This document shows, in pieces, positions 51,168 through 59,782 of a stretch of DNA of 64,000 nucleotides. The position numbers and the translations under genes are program-made. Positions within the stretch are counted from its first letter, which is position 1. Each line of letters starts with the position of its first letter. The stretch is from positions 37,951 through 101,950 of the forward strand of contig NZ_BAFW01000217.1 of the NCBI RefSeq assembly GCF_000308535.1. Reading direction: 5' to 3'. The notes beneath the pieces are model-generated. The model had not been told where the DNA came from and did no database searches. It was given only the letters and a program-made list of their open reading frames with translations. The stretch comes from Nocardia cerradoensis NBRC 101014 (lineage in GTDB: Bacteria > Actinomycetota > Actinomycetes > Mycobacteriales > Mycobacteriaceae).

Positions 51168-52013
51168 GTGGCGGAATTCGTATATCGAGGGCGGCGCGTG
51201 GTCTACGACCGCGCGGGCCACGGCGATCCGATCGTCTTCATCCACAACGCGGGCGCCCAGCGGCGGATCTGGGACGAGCAGGTGGCATCGTTGCGAGACC
51301 GGTACGAGGTATTCGCACTGGATCTGCCCGGGTACGGGGAATCCGAACAGCCGCAGGGATATCGGCTCGCCGACTATGTGGCGATGCTGGAAGCCTTTCT
51401 CGACGAGCACCGGCTGAGCCGGGTGGTGCTGGTCGGAAATTGCCTCGGCAGCGCCACGTCGCTGAGTTTCGCGATCGGCGATCCGGCGCGGGTGCGCGGA
51501 CTGGTGCTGATCAATCCGCTCACCTGGAATACCGTGCGGCACGGGGACCAAGCGCCGCTGATGTGGTTCGACCGGTTCGCACCGCTCGCGCCGTTGGCCC
51601 GGCGGCTCGCACTGCCGAAGGCACTCGTCACACTGATCGTCGCCAATCAACTGGGCCCGCGCGGACGCGACCGGAAATTGCAGAAAGACGCACGCCTGCA
51701 GGCATATTGGACCGATCGCGGCCGACTGCTCGCCCTCGACCGGCTGGTGCAGGACTTTCCCGCCTTCGCCGCCCTCGACGAATTCATTCCGGGCCCCGAC
51801 TTCCCGCCGATATGTACCGTCTGGGGCAAGCGCAATCGGATTCTGTCGGCGGCCGCCGGCGCTCGGCTCGACCGAACGTTGTGTCCCCGTGAGCGTCTCG
51901 TACTCAGTGACTGCGGACATCTGCCGATGGTCGAGGATCCGGAGACGGTGACGTCGGCGATCACCGCCTTCCTGGCCGGACTCCCGGCCACAGAGCAACA
52001 TCTGTCTCGCTGA
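51168..52013 (+). CDS. Alpha/beta hydrolase with Cys nucleophile
   Basis: This is a 281-residue alpha/beta hydrolase: oxyanion region VFIHNAGAQRRIWDEQV, strand-6 LDLPGYGESEQP, and nucleophile elbow VVLVGNCLGSATSL. The usual Ser of G-x-S-x-G is Cys (GNCLGS), as in dienelactone hydrolases. The catalytic His is in LSDCGHLPMVEDPE. A cap domain of about 80 residues with RRLALPKALVTLIV lies between. The GTG start has GAGGAG 7 bases upstream. Possible activities are thioesterase or C-C hydrolase; substrate unknown. A perfect palindrome lies just upstream. Confidence 0.85.
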   Translation: MAEFVYRGRRVVYDRAGHGDPIVFIHNAGAQRRIWDEQVASLRDRYEVFALDLPGYGESEQPQGYRLADYVAMLEAFLDEHRLSRVVLVGNCLGSATSLSFAIGDPARVRGLVLINPLTWNTVRHGDQAPLMWFDRFAPLAPLARRLALPKALVTLIVANQLGPRGRDRKLQKDARLQAYWTDRGRLLALDRLVQDFPAFAALDEFIPGPDFPPICTVWGKRNRILSAAAGARLDRTLCPRERLVLSDCGHLPMVEDPETVTSAITAFLAGLPATEQHLSR

Positions 52014-52145
52014 GCGAGACGCCTTCGGACGCTTCCGAATCCGCCGCGCTACGGTCCGGCTCCCCGCACGTCGCGTGCGATATCGCACCCGCACCGGGGA
52101 CCGGGCGTCACGAGCGTCCGGTGGATCGAGACGAGGGGGCGCCCC

Positions 52146-52847
52146 ATGAAGATTCGGATCTCGACGATCGCGGCGGTCTGCGCCGCAACACTGGCCGCGG
52201 CGGGGACGGCAGCGGCCGATCCGGCCCCGGCCGTCGTCTCCTACCACGCCGAGACAACCGACAGCCGTTCGGTGACAGTCGAATTGACGCACGGCACCTT
52301 CGCCGTCGACCCCGACGGCACCGCGGTCACCATCCGGGACGAGGCGGGGCGCGCGCTCTATGCCCTACCGCTGGCGTACGCGATCGGCGACCAGCGCATG
52401 CCGATCCGCGAGCAGATCGGCGAGGATGCGACGACTCTCACGCTGACGCCGGACACCGCGGGCGTGCGCCGCGATGCCCTGACCCCGGTCGCCTCCCCGC
52501 TGGAGAACCAGCTCGCGATGAACGACCTGGTCAATGCGGTGAGTATCGGCACGTCCGTCGGCGCGCTGATCGGCACGGCGGTGGGCGCGGTCCTCGGCGT
52601 CGGGCTCGGGATCGCGCTCGCGGGGGCCTCGTGTGCGGTGCTGAGCGTCGCCTGTGTGGTCGCGGTGCTGCCGATCGTCAGCCTCGCGGGGGCCGCGGGC
52701 GGTGTCGCGGGCCTGGTGCTGGGCGGCGGTCCCACGACCGCCGTCGGGCTCTACCGGTACGTCACGACGCTGCTGGCACCGCCGGGAACCAGCGAATACG
52801 CCTCCGATCTGCGTGGCCGGCCCGGCGTGCCGGACACCGGTCGCTGA
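52146..52847 (+). CDS. Secreted Gly-zipper protein, paralogue 2
   Basis: This is a 233-residue protein. Signal peptide: MKIRISTIAAVCAATLAAAG, cleaved after AAA at about residue 24. A beta-rich domain has FAVDPDGTAVTIRDEAGR and LPLAYAIGDQRMPIREQIG, and SPLENQLAMND is shared with its neighbour. The long Gly/Ala membrane-like region has GALIGTAVGAVLGVGLGIAL and LAGAAGGVAGLVLGGGP, and the C-terminus is YVTTLLAPPGTSEY. It is homologous to the proteins at 41673 and 52863. The next paralogue starts 16 bases after its stop, so they form an operon. Function unknown. Confidence 0.72.
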   Translation: MKIRISTIAAVCAATLAAAGTAAADPAPAVVSYHAETTDSRSVTVELTHGTFAVDPDGTAVTIRDEAGRALYALPLAYAIGDQRMPIREQIGEDATTLTLTPDTAGVRRDALTPVASPLENQLAMNDLVNAVSIGTSVGALIGTAVGAVLGVGLGIALAGASCAVLSVACVVAVLPIVSLAGAAGGVAGLVLGGGPTTAVGLYRYVTTLLAPPGTSEYASDLRGRPGVPDTGR

Positions 52848-52862
52848 GCGCGGGAGGCGAAG

Positions 52863-53591
52863 ATGTCCCACCGTACGATCGCCGCGCTCACGGCGGCCAC
52901 CGCGGCCCTGACCGCGTCCGTCGCCATCGCCACCGCCGAACCGCCCGCACCGAGTATCGAAACCATCTCGGGTGCAGTCGTTCTCAGTGGTTTCGCCCCC
53001 GGCGCATTCCGCGCGGGTCCCGACGGCGACGTCCGCGTGACCGTGGACGGCACCCCCGTCGCGACGCTGCCCGCGAGCTTCACCGTGGACGGCGTCGCCC
53101 ACCGCATCGACACCCGTATCGGCGACGGCGGGCGAACCCTCACGATGACTCCGGATATCGCCAGGCGCCCCGCGGCTTCCGCGATGGAGAACCAGTTGGC
53201 GCTCAACGATTTCGCGACCATCATGTCGCGCGGCCCGGTGATCGGGACGGTCGTCGGCACCGTGCTGGGCGCCCTCGTCGGCGCCGCGGTCGGAGCGAGT
53301 ACCTGCCTGGTGGTGGGTCCCGGCTGTCTGGCGACGATTCCGGCGGCCGTCCTGGCGTTCGCCGGTGCGGGCGGTGTCGCGGGCACGGTGCTGGTCGGCG
53401 GCGGTGCGCTCGCGGCGGGATTGTGGAACTACCTCACGGTGCTGCAGGCGCCACCGGGACAGAGCTCCTACGCCGGGCAGGGCGGGCTGCTCGACCCGAA
53501 CGGCACCGGCACACCGGACGCACAGCTGCAACTACCCAGCGGATCCGCGAACGGCCTCGGCACCGGATCGGCGTCCGGATCCGGCGGGTGA
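52863..53591 (+). CDS. Secreted Gly-zipper protein, paralogue 3
   Basis: This is a 242-residue protein. Signal peptide: TIAALTAATAALTASVAIAT, cleaved near residue 25. The beta-domain includes LPASFTVDGVAHRIDTRIGD, and SAMENQLALNDF matches the neighbour. The hydrophobic Gly region contains GTVVGTVLGALVGAAVGAS with Cys pair CLVVGPGC and GVAGTVLVGGGALAAG. The C-terminus is LTVLQAPPGQSSY plus an extended Gly/Ser-rich tail (GSANGLGTGSASGSGG). It is tandem with paralogue 2. Function unknown; the shared architecture suggests hetero-oligomers in the envelope. Confidence 0.72.
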   Translation: MSHRTIAALTAATAALTASVAIATAEPPAPSIETISGAVVLSGFAPGAFRAGPDGDVRVTVDGTPVATLPASFTVDGVAHRIDTRIGDGGRTLTMTPDIARRPAASAMENQLALNDFATIMSRGPVIGTVVGTVLGALVGAAVGASTCLVVGPGCLATIPAAVLAFAGAGGVAGTVLVGGGALAAGLWNYLTVLQAPPGQSSYAGQGGLLDPNGTGTPDAQLQLPSGSANGLGTGSASGSGG

Positions 53592-53654
53592 GCCCGGCGT
53601 ACCGAATGGGTAACGTGGCCGTCGCGCACCGCGGGCGACTCCTACCATCGGTAC

Positions 53655-54419
53655 ATGTCCGAGGTAGCCGCAGCTCAGCTGCCTGGGACCATGCTCGAGC
53701 GCGCCACCCTGGTGATGGACCTGTTCCAGGCGCCGGACCGGCATTTGACGCTCGGCCAGATCGCCGTCCGCACCCGGTTGCCGCGCGCCACCGTGCATCG
53801 GATCGTGCGGCAGCTCATCGCACTGGAGTGGCTCACTCACGGCACGGACGGCTACGCGCTGGGCCGGCGCGTCCGCACGTGGAACGCCGATACCGCGCGA
53901 CTGTCCCGGTTACGTGCCTGCGCGGCGCCGATCCTGCACGAATTGCTGCTGGCCACGGCCGCCGTCGTCCATCTCGGGGCGCTGGACGGCGGAGAGGTGC
54001 TCTACCTGGACAAACTCGGTGGCCGGGCGGCGACGGCGGTGCCCACCCGGGTCGGGACCCGGGTGGCGGCCCATCGCAGCACCCTCGGCCGGGTCGCCCT
54101 GGCGCAACTGCCGCCGGAGGATGTCGACGCGCGGGTGACCGATGTCGAGCCCGGATTCGATCTCGCGGCCCTGCATCGACGTCTCCATCGAATAGGCAGT
54201 CGCGCAACCGATTACGACGACGACGAATTCGGGTCCGGGCTGTCCGCGGTGGCCGTCGCCGTCGACGCGTCGGCGGCGGTGGGTGTCGTCTGTGATCGTC
54301 CGGCGGCGCTGCGGCGGATCGCGCCGCGGGTGCGGGCAGCGGCCGCCGAGATCCGCGGCGGGCTGACGCCGCGGTCGCGGCAGGTGAGCGATCACCATCG
54401 CCCGCGACCGTCACGGTGA
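53655..54419 (+). CDS. IclR family transcriptional regulator
   Basis: This is a 254-residue protein with an N-terminal winged helix with LGQIAVRTRLPRATVHRIV and RQLIALEWLTHGTDGYALGR, then an effector-binding GAF-like domain containing LGALDGGEVLYLDKLGGRAA, RVALAQLPPEDV and SGLSAVAVAVD. IclR proteins usually control degradation of aromatic or organic acids. No catabolic gene is adjacent; the neighbouring Gly-zipper genes or the hydrolase may be targets, but the operator is not evident. Confidence 0.9.
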   Translation: MSEVAAAQLPGTMLERATLVMDLFQAPDRHLTLGQIAVRTRLPRATVHRIVRQLIALEWLTHGTDGYALGRRVRTWNADTARLSRLRACAAPILHELLLATAAVVHLGALDGGEVLYLDKLGGRAATAVPTRVGTRVAAHRSTLGRVALAQLPPEDVDARVTDVEPGFDLAALHRRLHRIGSRATDYDDDEFGSGLSAVAVAVDASAAVGVVCDRPAALRRIAPRVRAAAAEIRGGLTPRSRQVSDHHRPRPSR

Positions 54420-54522
54420 CGGAGTGGTCTCGATCCGCGCCGACACGCCTCAACGTCGCTAACATTCACCGACCGGGCGCGGATCACACGATGACGGCAC
54501 CGATCGCATCAGGAGACCGCCC

Positions 54523-55152
54523 ATGCGCTCCCACACTCGACTCCCTCATATCTCCGGCCACCGGCGGATCCGGGCCACGGACATACTCCGCGTCGACATA
54601 CTCCGCGTCGTCACCGTCGCGACCGGTATCGCAGTCGCCGCTACCCTCGTCGCCTGCTCGACCGACTCACCGGCCTCGGAAGGACCGAACACCGTCGGAT
54701 ATCGATCGATGACGCAAGTGCCCGCCATGAACACCTCGGGCGAAACCGACGACGGCTCCGGCCGTATCGAGCGGACGCCGTCCGGACCCGCCGAAGTACC
54801 CTCCGCACCGACGTCCGACCTTCCAATCGTCTCCGGGTCCGGCACGGCCGCCGGCGACCGTCCACCCGCCGGCACCGCCTTCCCCGGCGAAGGTATCAGC
54901 GGCGAGGCGGCCGAACAGTTGCAGCAGTCGGCCGACGCCGGTCACCAGCCGTGGCGGCTGGACGAGGACGCCGTCGCACGCGCCTTCGTCTCCGGGCGCT
55001 TCGGCTGGTCGCGGCCGGCGATCACCCACGACGGCGCCTACCTCGCCGTCGCGACCGGGCCGAACGGACAGCGCGTCTCCCTGCAGTTGTCCCAGCCCGC
55101 CCGCAAGAACAACGGCGGCGTATGGGTCGTCGAATCGGGCATCTGGTTGTAG
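54523..55152 (+). CDS. Lipoprotein, probable partner of the downstream regulator
   Basis: This is a 209-residue protein. A hydrophobic segment ends in the lipobox LVAC at Cys45 (TGIAVAATLVAC), so the mature protein is lipid-anchored. A Pro/Ser/Gly-rich linker (residues 50-120) precedes a small C-terminal domain with AVARAFVSGRFGWSRPAI and YLAVATGPNGQRVSLQLS. The N-terminal 25 residues include a 5-residue repeat (DILRV twice) caused by a DNA duplication. It starts 40 bases before the response regulator gene on the same strand. Function unknown; a signal-sensing role is inference. Confidence 0.7.
   Translation: MRSHTRLPHISGHRRIRATDILRVDILRVVTVATGIAVAATLVACSTDSPASEGPNTVGYRSMTQVPAMNTSGETDDGSGRIERTPSGPAEVPSAPTSDLPIVSGSGTAAGDRPPAGTAFPGEGISGEAAEQLQQSADAGHQPWRLDEDAVARAFVSGRFGWSRPAITHDGAYLAVATGPNGQRVSLQLSQPARKNNGGVWVVESGIWL
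54580..54609. repeat. 15-bp perfect tandem duplication
   Basis: GACATACTCCGCGTC occurs twice in direct succession at 54580-54594 and 54595-54609. It encodes the doubled DILRV in the lipoprotein N-terminus and looks like a recent slippage event that keeps the frame. Confidence 0.9.
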
Positions 55153-55192
55153 TGCCCGCGCGGCCCCCGAAAGCGTCGGGCATGCTGGGGGG

Positions 55193-55885
55193 ATGCGTGT
55201 GCTGGTGGTCGAGGACGAGCCCCGGCTCGCCGCGACCCTGCGGCGCGGCCTGGAGCTGGAGGGTTTCGTCGTCCAGCATGCCCACACCGGGACCGACGGC
55301 CTGTGGTGGGCGACCGAGGACGACTTCGACGTCATCGTGCTCGACATCATGCTGCCCGAATTGAGCGGCTACGAGGTGCTGCGCCGGCTGCGGGAACGCG
55401 ACATCTCCACCCCGGTGCTGATGCTCACCGCCAAGGACGGCGACTACGACCAGGTCGACGCGCTGGATCTGGGCGCCGACGACTATCTCACCAAGCCGTT
55501 CTCCTTCGTCGTACTCACCGCACGCCTGCGCGCCCTGCTACGCCGCCGCGCACCACAGCAGCCCGACATTCTGGCCGCCGGTGATCTGCGACTGGACCCG
55601 AGGCGGCGCTCGGCCTCCCGCGCCGGTGCCCAATTGGCTTTGACGCCCAGGGAATTCGGACTGCTCGAATTCCTGTTGCGGCACAAGGGCAGCGCCCTCA
55701 CCAAAACCGAGATCCTGCGCAACGTCTGGGATGCGCACTACGACGGCCCGGAGAACGTCGTCGAGGTCTACATCGGCTATCTGCGCAAGAAGATCGATAC
55801 GCCGTTCGGCAGCAACAGTATCGAGACCCTGCGCGGAGTCGGCTATCGGCTGATCGACTCGGAGGTCGCGGCCGCACCGGACTGA
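55193..55885 (+). CDS. OmpR/PhoB family response regulator
   Basis: In this 230-residue protein the receiver domain (1-115) has the acidic pocket VVEDEP, phosphoacceptor Asp51 in VIVLDIMLPELSGY, Thr in LMLTAKDGD and Lys in LTKPFSF. The C-terminal winged helix (about 130-225) has LTPREFGLLEFLLRHKG and the VVEVYIGYLRKKID recognition helix. It converges on the histidine kinase gene, with stops one base apart; they are likely a pair despite opposite orientation. Targets unknown. Confidence 0.93.
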   Translation: MRVLVVEDEPRLAATLRRGLELEGFVVQHAHTGTDGLWWATEDDFDVIVLDIMLPELSGYEVLRRLRERDISTPVLMLTAKDGDYDQVDALDLGADDYLTKPFSFVVLTARLRALLRRRAPQQPDILAAGDLRLDPRRRSASRAGAQLALTPREFGLLEFLLRHKGSALTKTEILRNVWDAHYDGPENVVEVYIGYLRKKIDTPFGSNSIETLRGVGYRLIDSEVAAAPD

Positions 55886-55886
55886 G

Positions 55887-57296
55887 TCACCGGTCCGGCG
55901 GTCCGGTCAGCGGCAGATCGACGACGAATCGCGCTCCACCCCAGGGTGATTCGGCCACGCGCACCGCGCCCCCGTGGGCCGCCACGATCTCCGCGACGAT
56001 CGCCAGCCCGAGACCCGAACCTCCGGTCGTCCGTGACCGATCGGCCTCGAGTCGCACGAAACGATCGAATACCCGCGTACGGTCCGCCGCGGGAATGCCC
56101 GGCCCGTCGTCGTCCACGACGATGCGCGCGCCGGACGCTCCCGGCTCGGAATTCTCCGCGACCGCGATCAGGATCCGTGCACGCGCATGCGCGAGCGCGT
56201 TGTCGACGATATTGCGCAGCGCCCGCGCCAACCGCTCCGGATCACCGACGATGCGGGTCGGGCGGATGTCCGTCTCGACCGTTCTCTCCCCGCGCAGGCG
56301 AGCGGCAGCGGCCGCGGACTGGGCGATATCGTCGAGATCGACGTCGCACGTGCGTAATTCGAGTCCCTGCTCGTCGGCGGCGGCCAGGGTCAGCAGATCG
56401 TCGATCAGCCGCCGCATGCGCTCGGCTTCCGGCAGCAGCGTGCCGTCGATCAGTTCCGCGTCCACGATTTCGGGGCGGTGACGCGCCAATTCCAGTGCGG
56501 CCGTGACCGTCGCGAGCGGACTGCGCAATTCGTGAGAGGCGTCGCCGACGAAGCGGCGCTGGGCGCGGTGTCCGGCCTCGACGCGCGCGAGCATATCGTT
56601 CATCGTCTCGGCCAGCCGGGCGATCTCGTCGCGCGGCGCCGGTACCGGCACCCGCTCGGACAGCTCGGTGGCGCCGATCCGAGCCACGCGCTCGCGGATC
56701 GCCTCCACCGACCGCAGCGACCTGCCGACCAGTAGATAGGTTGCCGCGGCGGCCGCCAGCACCACGATCGGCGCCCCCACCGCCAGCAATGCGCCGACCC
56801 GGGCGACCGCCCGCTCGACCGATTCGGTGTCGACCGCCACCAGCACCTGGTACCGGCCCGACGGCGTCTCGGCGAGACGGCTCGCGACCCGCAGGTCCTC
56901 GTCGTATCCCGATGCGGCGGCCAGCCCGACGGCACGTTTGACTCCCGCCGGCGGCGTGGCAAGTATTCCGTGCGGATCGTCGAAGCCCCAGATCACCGTG
57001 CCGTCGGGCGCGACGACCTGGGCCGCCGCGATGCGCCCGTCCTCGGCGCGCGTGAGCTCGCGCACCCGAGCCGGGTCGTGTTCGAGCGTCTCCGCGATCT
57101 CGGCGGCACGGGCCTGCGCGGCACCGTCGAGTTCGTCGATCAGCGAGCGGTGCAACAACCAGACCATCGCGCCCGCGGCGACGAGCAGCACGACACCCAC
57201 CGCCAGGGCCGAGACGAGGGCAGACCGGATCCGCACTCCCCACCGCGACGGATGTGTCCAACGCCGGAACCGATGCACCCACTCATCATCGACCAC
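55887..57296 (-). CDS. Sensor histidine kinase (HAMP, HisKA, HATPase)
   Basis: This is a 469-residue membrane kinase. Two TM helices (about 24-46 and 168-190) flank a roughly 120-residue extracytoplasmic sensor. A HAMP domain with RSLRSVEAIRERVARIGATE follows, then His255 in RRFVGDASHELRSPLATV. The ATPase domain has N (RNIVDNALAHARARI), G1 (DDDGPGI) and G2 (GGSGLGLAIV) boxes. The start at the GTG 57296 is approximate. It is convergent with the response regulator and divergent from the four-repeat membrane protein, whose product may modulate the sensor. Confidence 0.92.
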   Translation of the reverse strand: MVDDEWVHRFRRWTHPSRWGVRIRSALVSALAVGVVLLVAAGAMVWLLHRSLIDELDGAAQARAAEIAETLEHDPARVRELTRAEDGRIAAAQVVAPDGTVIWGFDDPHGILATPPAGVKRAVGLAAASGYDEDLRVASRLAETPSGRYQVLVAVDTESVERAVARVGALLAVGAPIVVLAAAAATYLLVGRSLRSVEAIRERVARIGATELSERVPVPAPRDEIARLAETMNDMLARVEAGHRAQRRFVGDASHELRSPLATVTAALELARHRPEIVDAELIDGTLLPEAERMRRLIDDLLTLAAADEQGLELRTCDVDLDDIAQSAAAAARLRGERTVETDIRPTRIVGDPERLARALRNIVDNALAHARARILIAVAENSEPGASGARIVVDDDGPGIPAADRTRVFDRFVRLEADRSRTTGGSGLGLAIVAEIVAAHGGAVRVAESPWGGARFVVDLPLTGPPDR

Positions 57297-57428
57297 GACG
57301 GTCCATCATCGACGACGACGGCAGTGCGCCCGTCACGATCTCAGCGTCGTCTCAGCGACGAGCGGGCAGAATGCCGCCGTCCCTGTGTCGAGACGGTCGC
57401 CGGCCCGCGGCCCGGAAAGGACTACCAC

Positions 57429-58250
57429 GTGACCAACCCGGCACCGGCCCGGACCGGATATAAACTCCCCCAGGTCACGGCATTGTTCTGGGTTCTGAAG
57501 ATCGCCGCGACCACCCTGGGCGAGACCGGCGGCGATCTGCTGGCGCAGACCCTGAAGCTGGGCTACGTGGCGGCATCACTGCTGTTTCTCGCCATCTTCG
57601 TCATCAGCCTCATCGCCCAGTTGCGCGCCCGCCGATTCCATCCCGCCCTGTATTGGACGGTGATCGCCGCGACCAGCACGGCCGGCACCACCATGTCCGA
57701 TCTGATCAACCGCGGCCCGGGTTCGGGCACCTCGACCGACGGCGGACTCGGCTACGGCGCGGGTGCGGCGTTGCTGATCAGCGGCCTGGCGATCGTCTTC
57801 GTGATCTGGCGGTTCAGCGGGCAGACCTACGACGTCTCGAATATCCGGACGCTGCGCGGCGAGCTGCTGTACTGGGCGGCGATCCTGCTGTCGAACACCC
57901 TCGGCACGTCGCTCGGCGACTACCTGTCCGACAGCTCCGGCCTCGGTTACGGCGGCGGTGCGGCGCTCATCGGCACGATCATGGTGGTCATCCTGCTGGC
58001 GCACTACTTCACGCCGATCTCGGGTGTCGTCCTGTTCTGGATGGCCTTCATCCTCACCCGGCCGCTCGGCGCCACCGCGGGTGATCTGCTGTCCAAACCG
58101 CACAGCAGCGGCGGACTGGGGTTCGGCACCTACGGCACCTCGGCGGTCCTGCTGGCCATCCTGGTCGTCGGCATCGCCTACAGCCATGCGAAGGCCGCGC
58201 GGACCGCACCGGAGCGGGCCGACGACGATCTGGTCCGCGTCATCGAATAA
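57429..58250 (+). CDS. COG4705-type membrane protein with four internal repeats
   Basis: This is a 273-residue protein with about 8 hydrophobic helices arranged as four copies of a unit ending in a Gly-rich motif: TLGETGGDLL (about 25), AGTTMSDLI (about 95), LGTSLGDYLS (about 160) and LGATAGDLLS (about 220), each followed by GLGYG/GLGFG-type loops (GGLGYGAGAALLI, SGLGYGGGAALIG, GGLGFGTYGTSAV). This symmetry suggests a four-fold internal duplication forming a channel or transporter. The GTG at 57429 has AAAGGA 7 bases upstream. It is divergent from the kinase gene. Substrate unknown. Confidence 0.8.
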   Translation: MTNPAPARTGYKLPQVTALFWVLKIAATTLGETGGDLLAQTLKLGYVAASLLFLAIFVISLIAQLRARRFHPALYWTVIAATSTAGTTMSDLINRGPGSGTSTDGGLGYGAGAALLISGLAIVFVIWRFSGQTYDVSNIRTLRGELLYWAAILLSNTLGTSLGDYLSDSSGLGYGGGAALIGTIMVVILLAHYFTPISGVVLFWMAFILTRPLGATAGDLLSKPHSSGGLGFGTYGTSAVLLAILVVGIAYSHAKAARTAPERADDDLVRVIE

Positions 58251-58291
58251 GCCCTGGGAGAACATCGCGTCCGGGCTCGTAACCTGGATTC

Positions 58292-59158
58292 ATGCCCGAT
58301 CTCGCGACCCTGCCGACGACAACCGGCCTCGATCGTGCGGTGGAGGTGCTGGCGGGCCGGCGGATCGTGGTCCTGACCGGGGCCGGCATGTCCACCGACA
58401 GCGGCATCCCCGACTATCGCGGACCGGATTCGCCGCCCCGCAATCCGATGACCTATCAGCAGTTCGTCGGCGATCCGGTGTTCCGGCAGCGCTACTGGGC
58501 GCGCAATCACGTCGGCTGGCGGCGGATGGACGCCGCGCGGCCCAATCTCGGCCATCGCGCGCTGGCCCGGCTCGAACGTGCGGGCGTGGTCGGCGGGCTG
58601 ATCACGCAGAATGTGGACCTGCTGCACACCAAGGCCGGGCACCGGGCCGTCATCGATCTGCACGGCACCTATGCGCGGGTGCGCTGCCTGTCGTGCCACG
58701 CCCTGATCTCGCGCATGACGCTCGCCGACCGGCTGGAGGCGGCCAATCCCGGCTTCGCCGAACTGGCGACGGCGACGGGGATCGAGGTGGCGCCGGACGC
58801 CGATGCCGTGGTCGGTGAGACCGACGGTTTCCGCATGGTCGACTGTGCCGACTGCGGTGGCATGTTGAAGCCCGATATCGTCTACTTCGGTGAGAATGTC
58901 CCGAAAGATCGTGTGGCCGAGGCATTCTCGATGGTCGACGCCGCCGATGCGATGGTCGTCGCGGGATCCTCGCTGACGGTCATGTCGGGGCTGCGATTCG
59001 TCCGCCGCGCCGCGAAATCGGGTAAGCCGATCGTGATCGTGAACCGCGGCGCCACTCGAGGCGACGAATCGGCCACCGTCCGTATCGATTCCGGCTGCTC
59101 GCCCACTCTCGCGGCGCTCGCCGACGCGCTGATCCCGCCCGCCGGCGTCTCCGTATGA
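58292..59158 (+). CDS. NAD-dependent protein deacylase of the Sir2 family
   Basis: This is a 288-residue sirtuin. The NAD loop is VLTGAGMSTDSGIPDYRG (residues 27-44), with TQNVDLLH for ribose. The catalytic His124 is in IDLHGTYARV, and the Zn ligands are Cys132/Cys135 (RCLSC) and Cys185/Cys188 (DCADC). VYFGENVPK and AGSSLTVMS complete the fold. It removes acyl groups from lysines using NAD. It is 41 bases after the four-repeat gene, possibly co-transcribed. A perfect palindrome follows the stop by 3 bases. Confidence 0.95.
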   Translation: MPDLATLPTTTGLDRAVEVLAGRRIVVLTGAGMSTDSGIPDYRGPDSPPRNPMTYQQFVGDPVFRQRYWARNHVGWRRMDAARPNLGHRALARLERAGVVGGLITQNVDLLHTKAGHRAVIDLHGTYARVRCLSCHALISRMTLADRLEAANPGFAELATATGIEVAPDADAVVGETDGFRMVDCADCGGMLKPDIVYFGENVPKDRVAEAFSMVDAADAMVVAGSSLTVMSGLRFVRRAAKSGKPIVIVNRGATRGDESATVRIDSGCSPTLAALADALIPPAGVSV

Positions 59159-59161
59159 AAC

Positions 59162-59195
59162 GGGTAGCCGGTGGACCGCGGTCCACCGGCTACCC
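59162..59195. terminator. Perfect 34-bp palindrome between sirtuin and the truncated atp operon
   Basis: GGGTAGCCGGTGGACC (59162-59177), then GC, then GGTCCACCGGCTACCC (59180-59195) forms a perfect palindrome without spacer. It lies 3 bases after the sirtuin stop and 12 bases before the atp b' stop, so it can terminate both convergent units. No T-tract is present. It coincides with the point where the atp operon loses its remaining genes. Confidence 0.75.
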
Positions 59196-59206
59196 ACATA
59201 CGATGT

Positions 59207-59782
59207 TCAGTTCCAGCCCGGTTGGGCCTGCCGTTTGGCCGACGACGAGTTCGCCAGGATCTCGAGGTCCTCGAGGAACCGTTCGATACTGTCCGACTTC
59301 GCCTCGGGAGTGGCCACCTGGTCGCGCACCTTCTCCTCGGTGATCGCCAGCATCGCGGCCGCCAGATCCGTTTCCAGATCGCGCACCATCTGGCGACGCA
59401 GCTGGGCGACCTGATCGCGGCCCTGCCGTCGCACCCGTTCGACCTCCGCCGCGGCCGCTTCTCGCATCTGCGCCACGATGTACTCGGCGTCGGCGCGCGC
59501 GTCGGCGCGAATCTGCTCGAGTTCGCTGTGCGCTTCGGTGAGGGCGTTCGCGTAGGAGCGCTTGGCCTCCTCCAACTGCTGTGCGGCGTGATCGCTTTCG
59601 GTGAGCTGCTTGGCGATCGCGTCCTGACTCTTGGCCATCAACCTCTTCACCGGCGGGACGACCCATTTCCAGATGACGAAGATGATGACGGCGAAGCCGA
59701 ACAGCTGACTGAAGAAGACCGGCCAGTCGAAGGTGATCTGGTATCCGCCTGCGGCAAGCACACCGCCGCTGGTGTCAATCAT
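59207..59782 (-). CDS. ATP synthase b'-like subunit: b-delta fusion gene lacking the delta domain
   Basis: This is a 191-residue protein. A membrane anchor (PVFFSQLFGFAVIIFVIWKW, about 21-40) leads to a long charged coiled coil (LEQIRADARADAEYIVAQMR), matching the N-terminal b part of mycobacterial AtpH. In M. tuberculosis AtpH is a b-delta fusion of about 446 residues. Here the frame stops after IERFLEDLEIL and a short tail, exactly where the delta domain should begin. atpA, atpG, atpD and atpC do not follow; the sirtuin lies there in the opposite direction. Overlaps the b gene by one base. Confidence 0.82.
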   Translation of the reverse strand: MIDTSGGVLAAGGYQITFDWPVFFSQLFGFAVIIFVIWKWVVPPVKRLMAKSQDAIAKQLTESDHAAQQLEEAKRSYANALTEAHSELEQIRADARADAEYIVAQMREAAAAEVERVRRQGRDQVAQLRRQMVRDLETDLAAAMLAITEEKVRDQVATPEAKSDSIERFLEDLEILANSSSAKRQAQPGWN

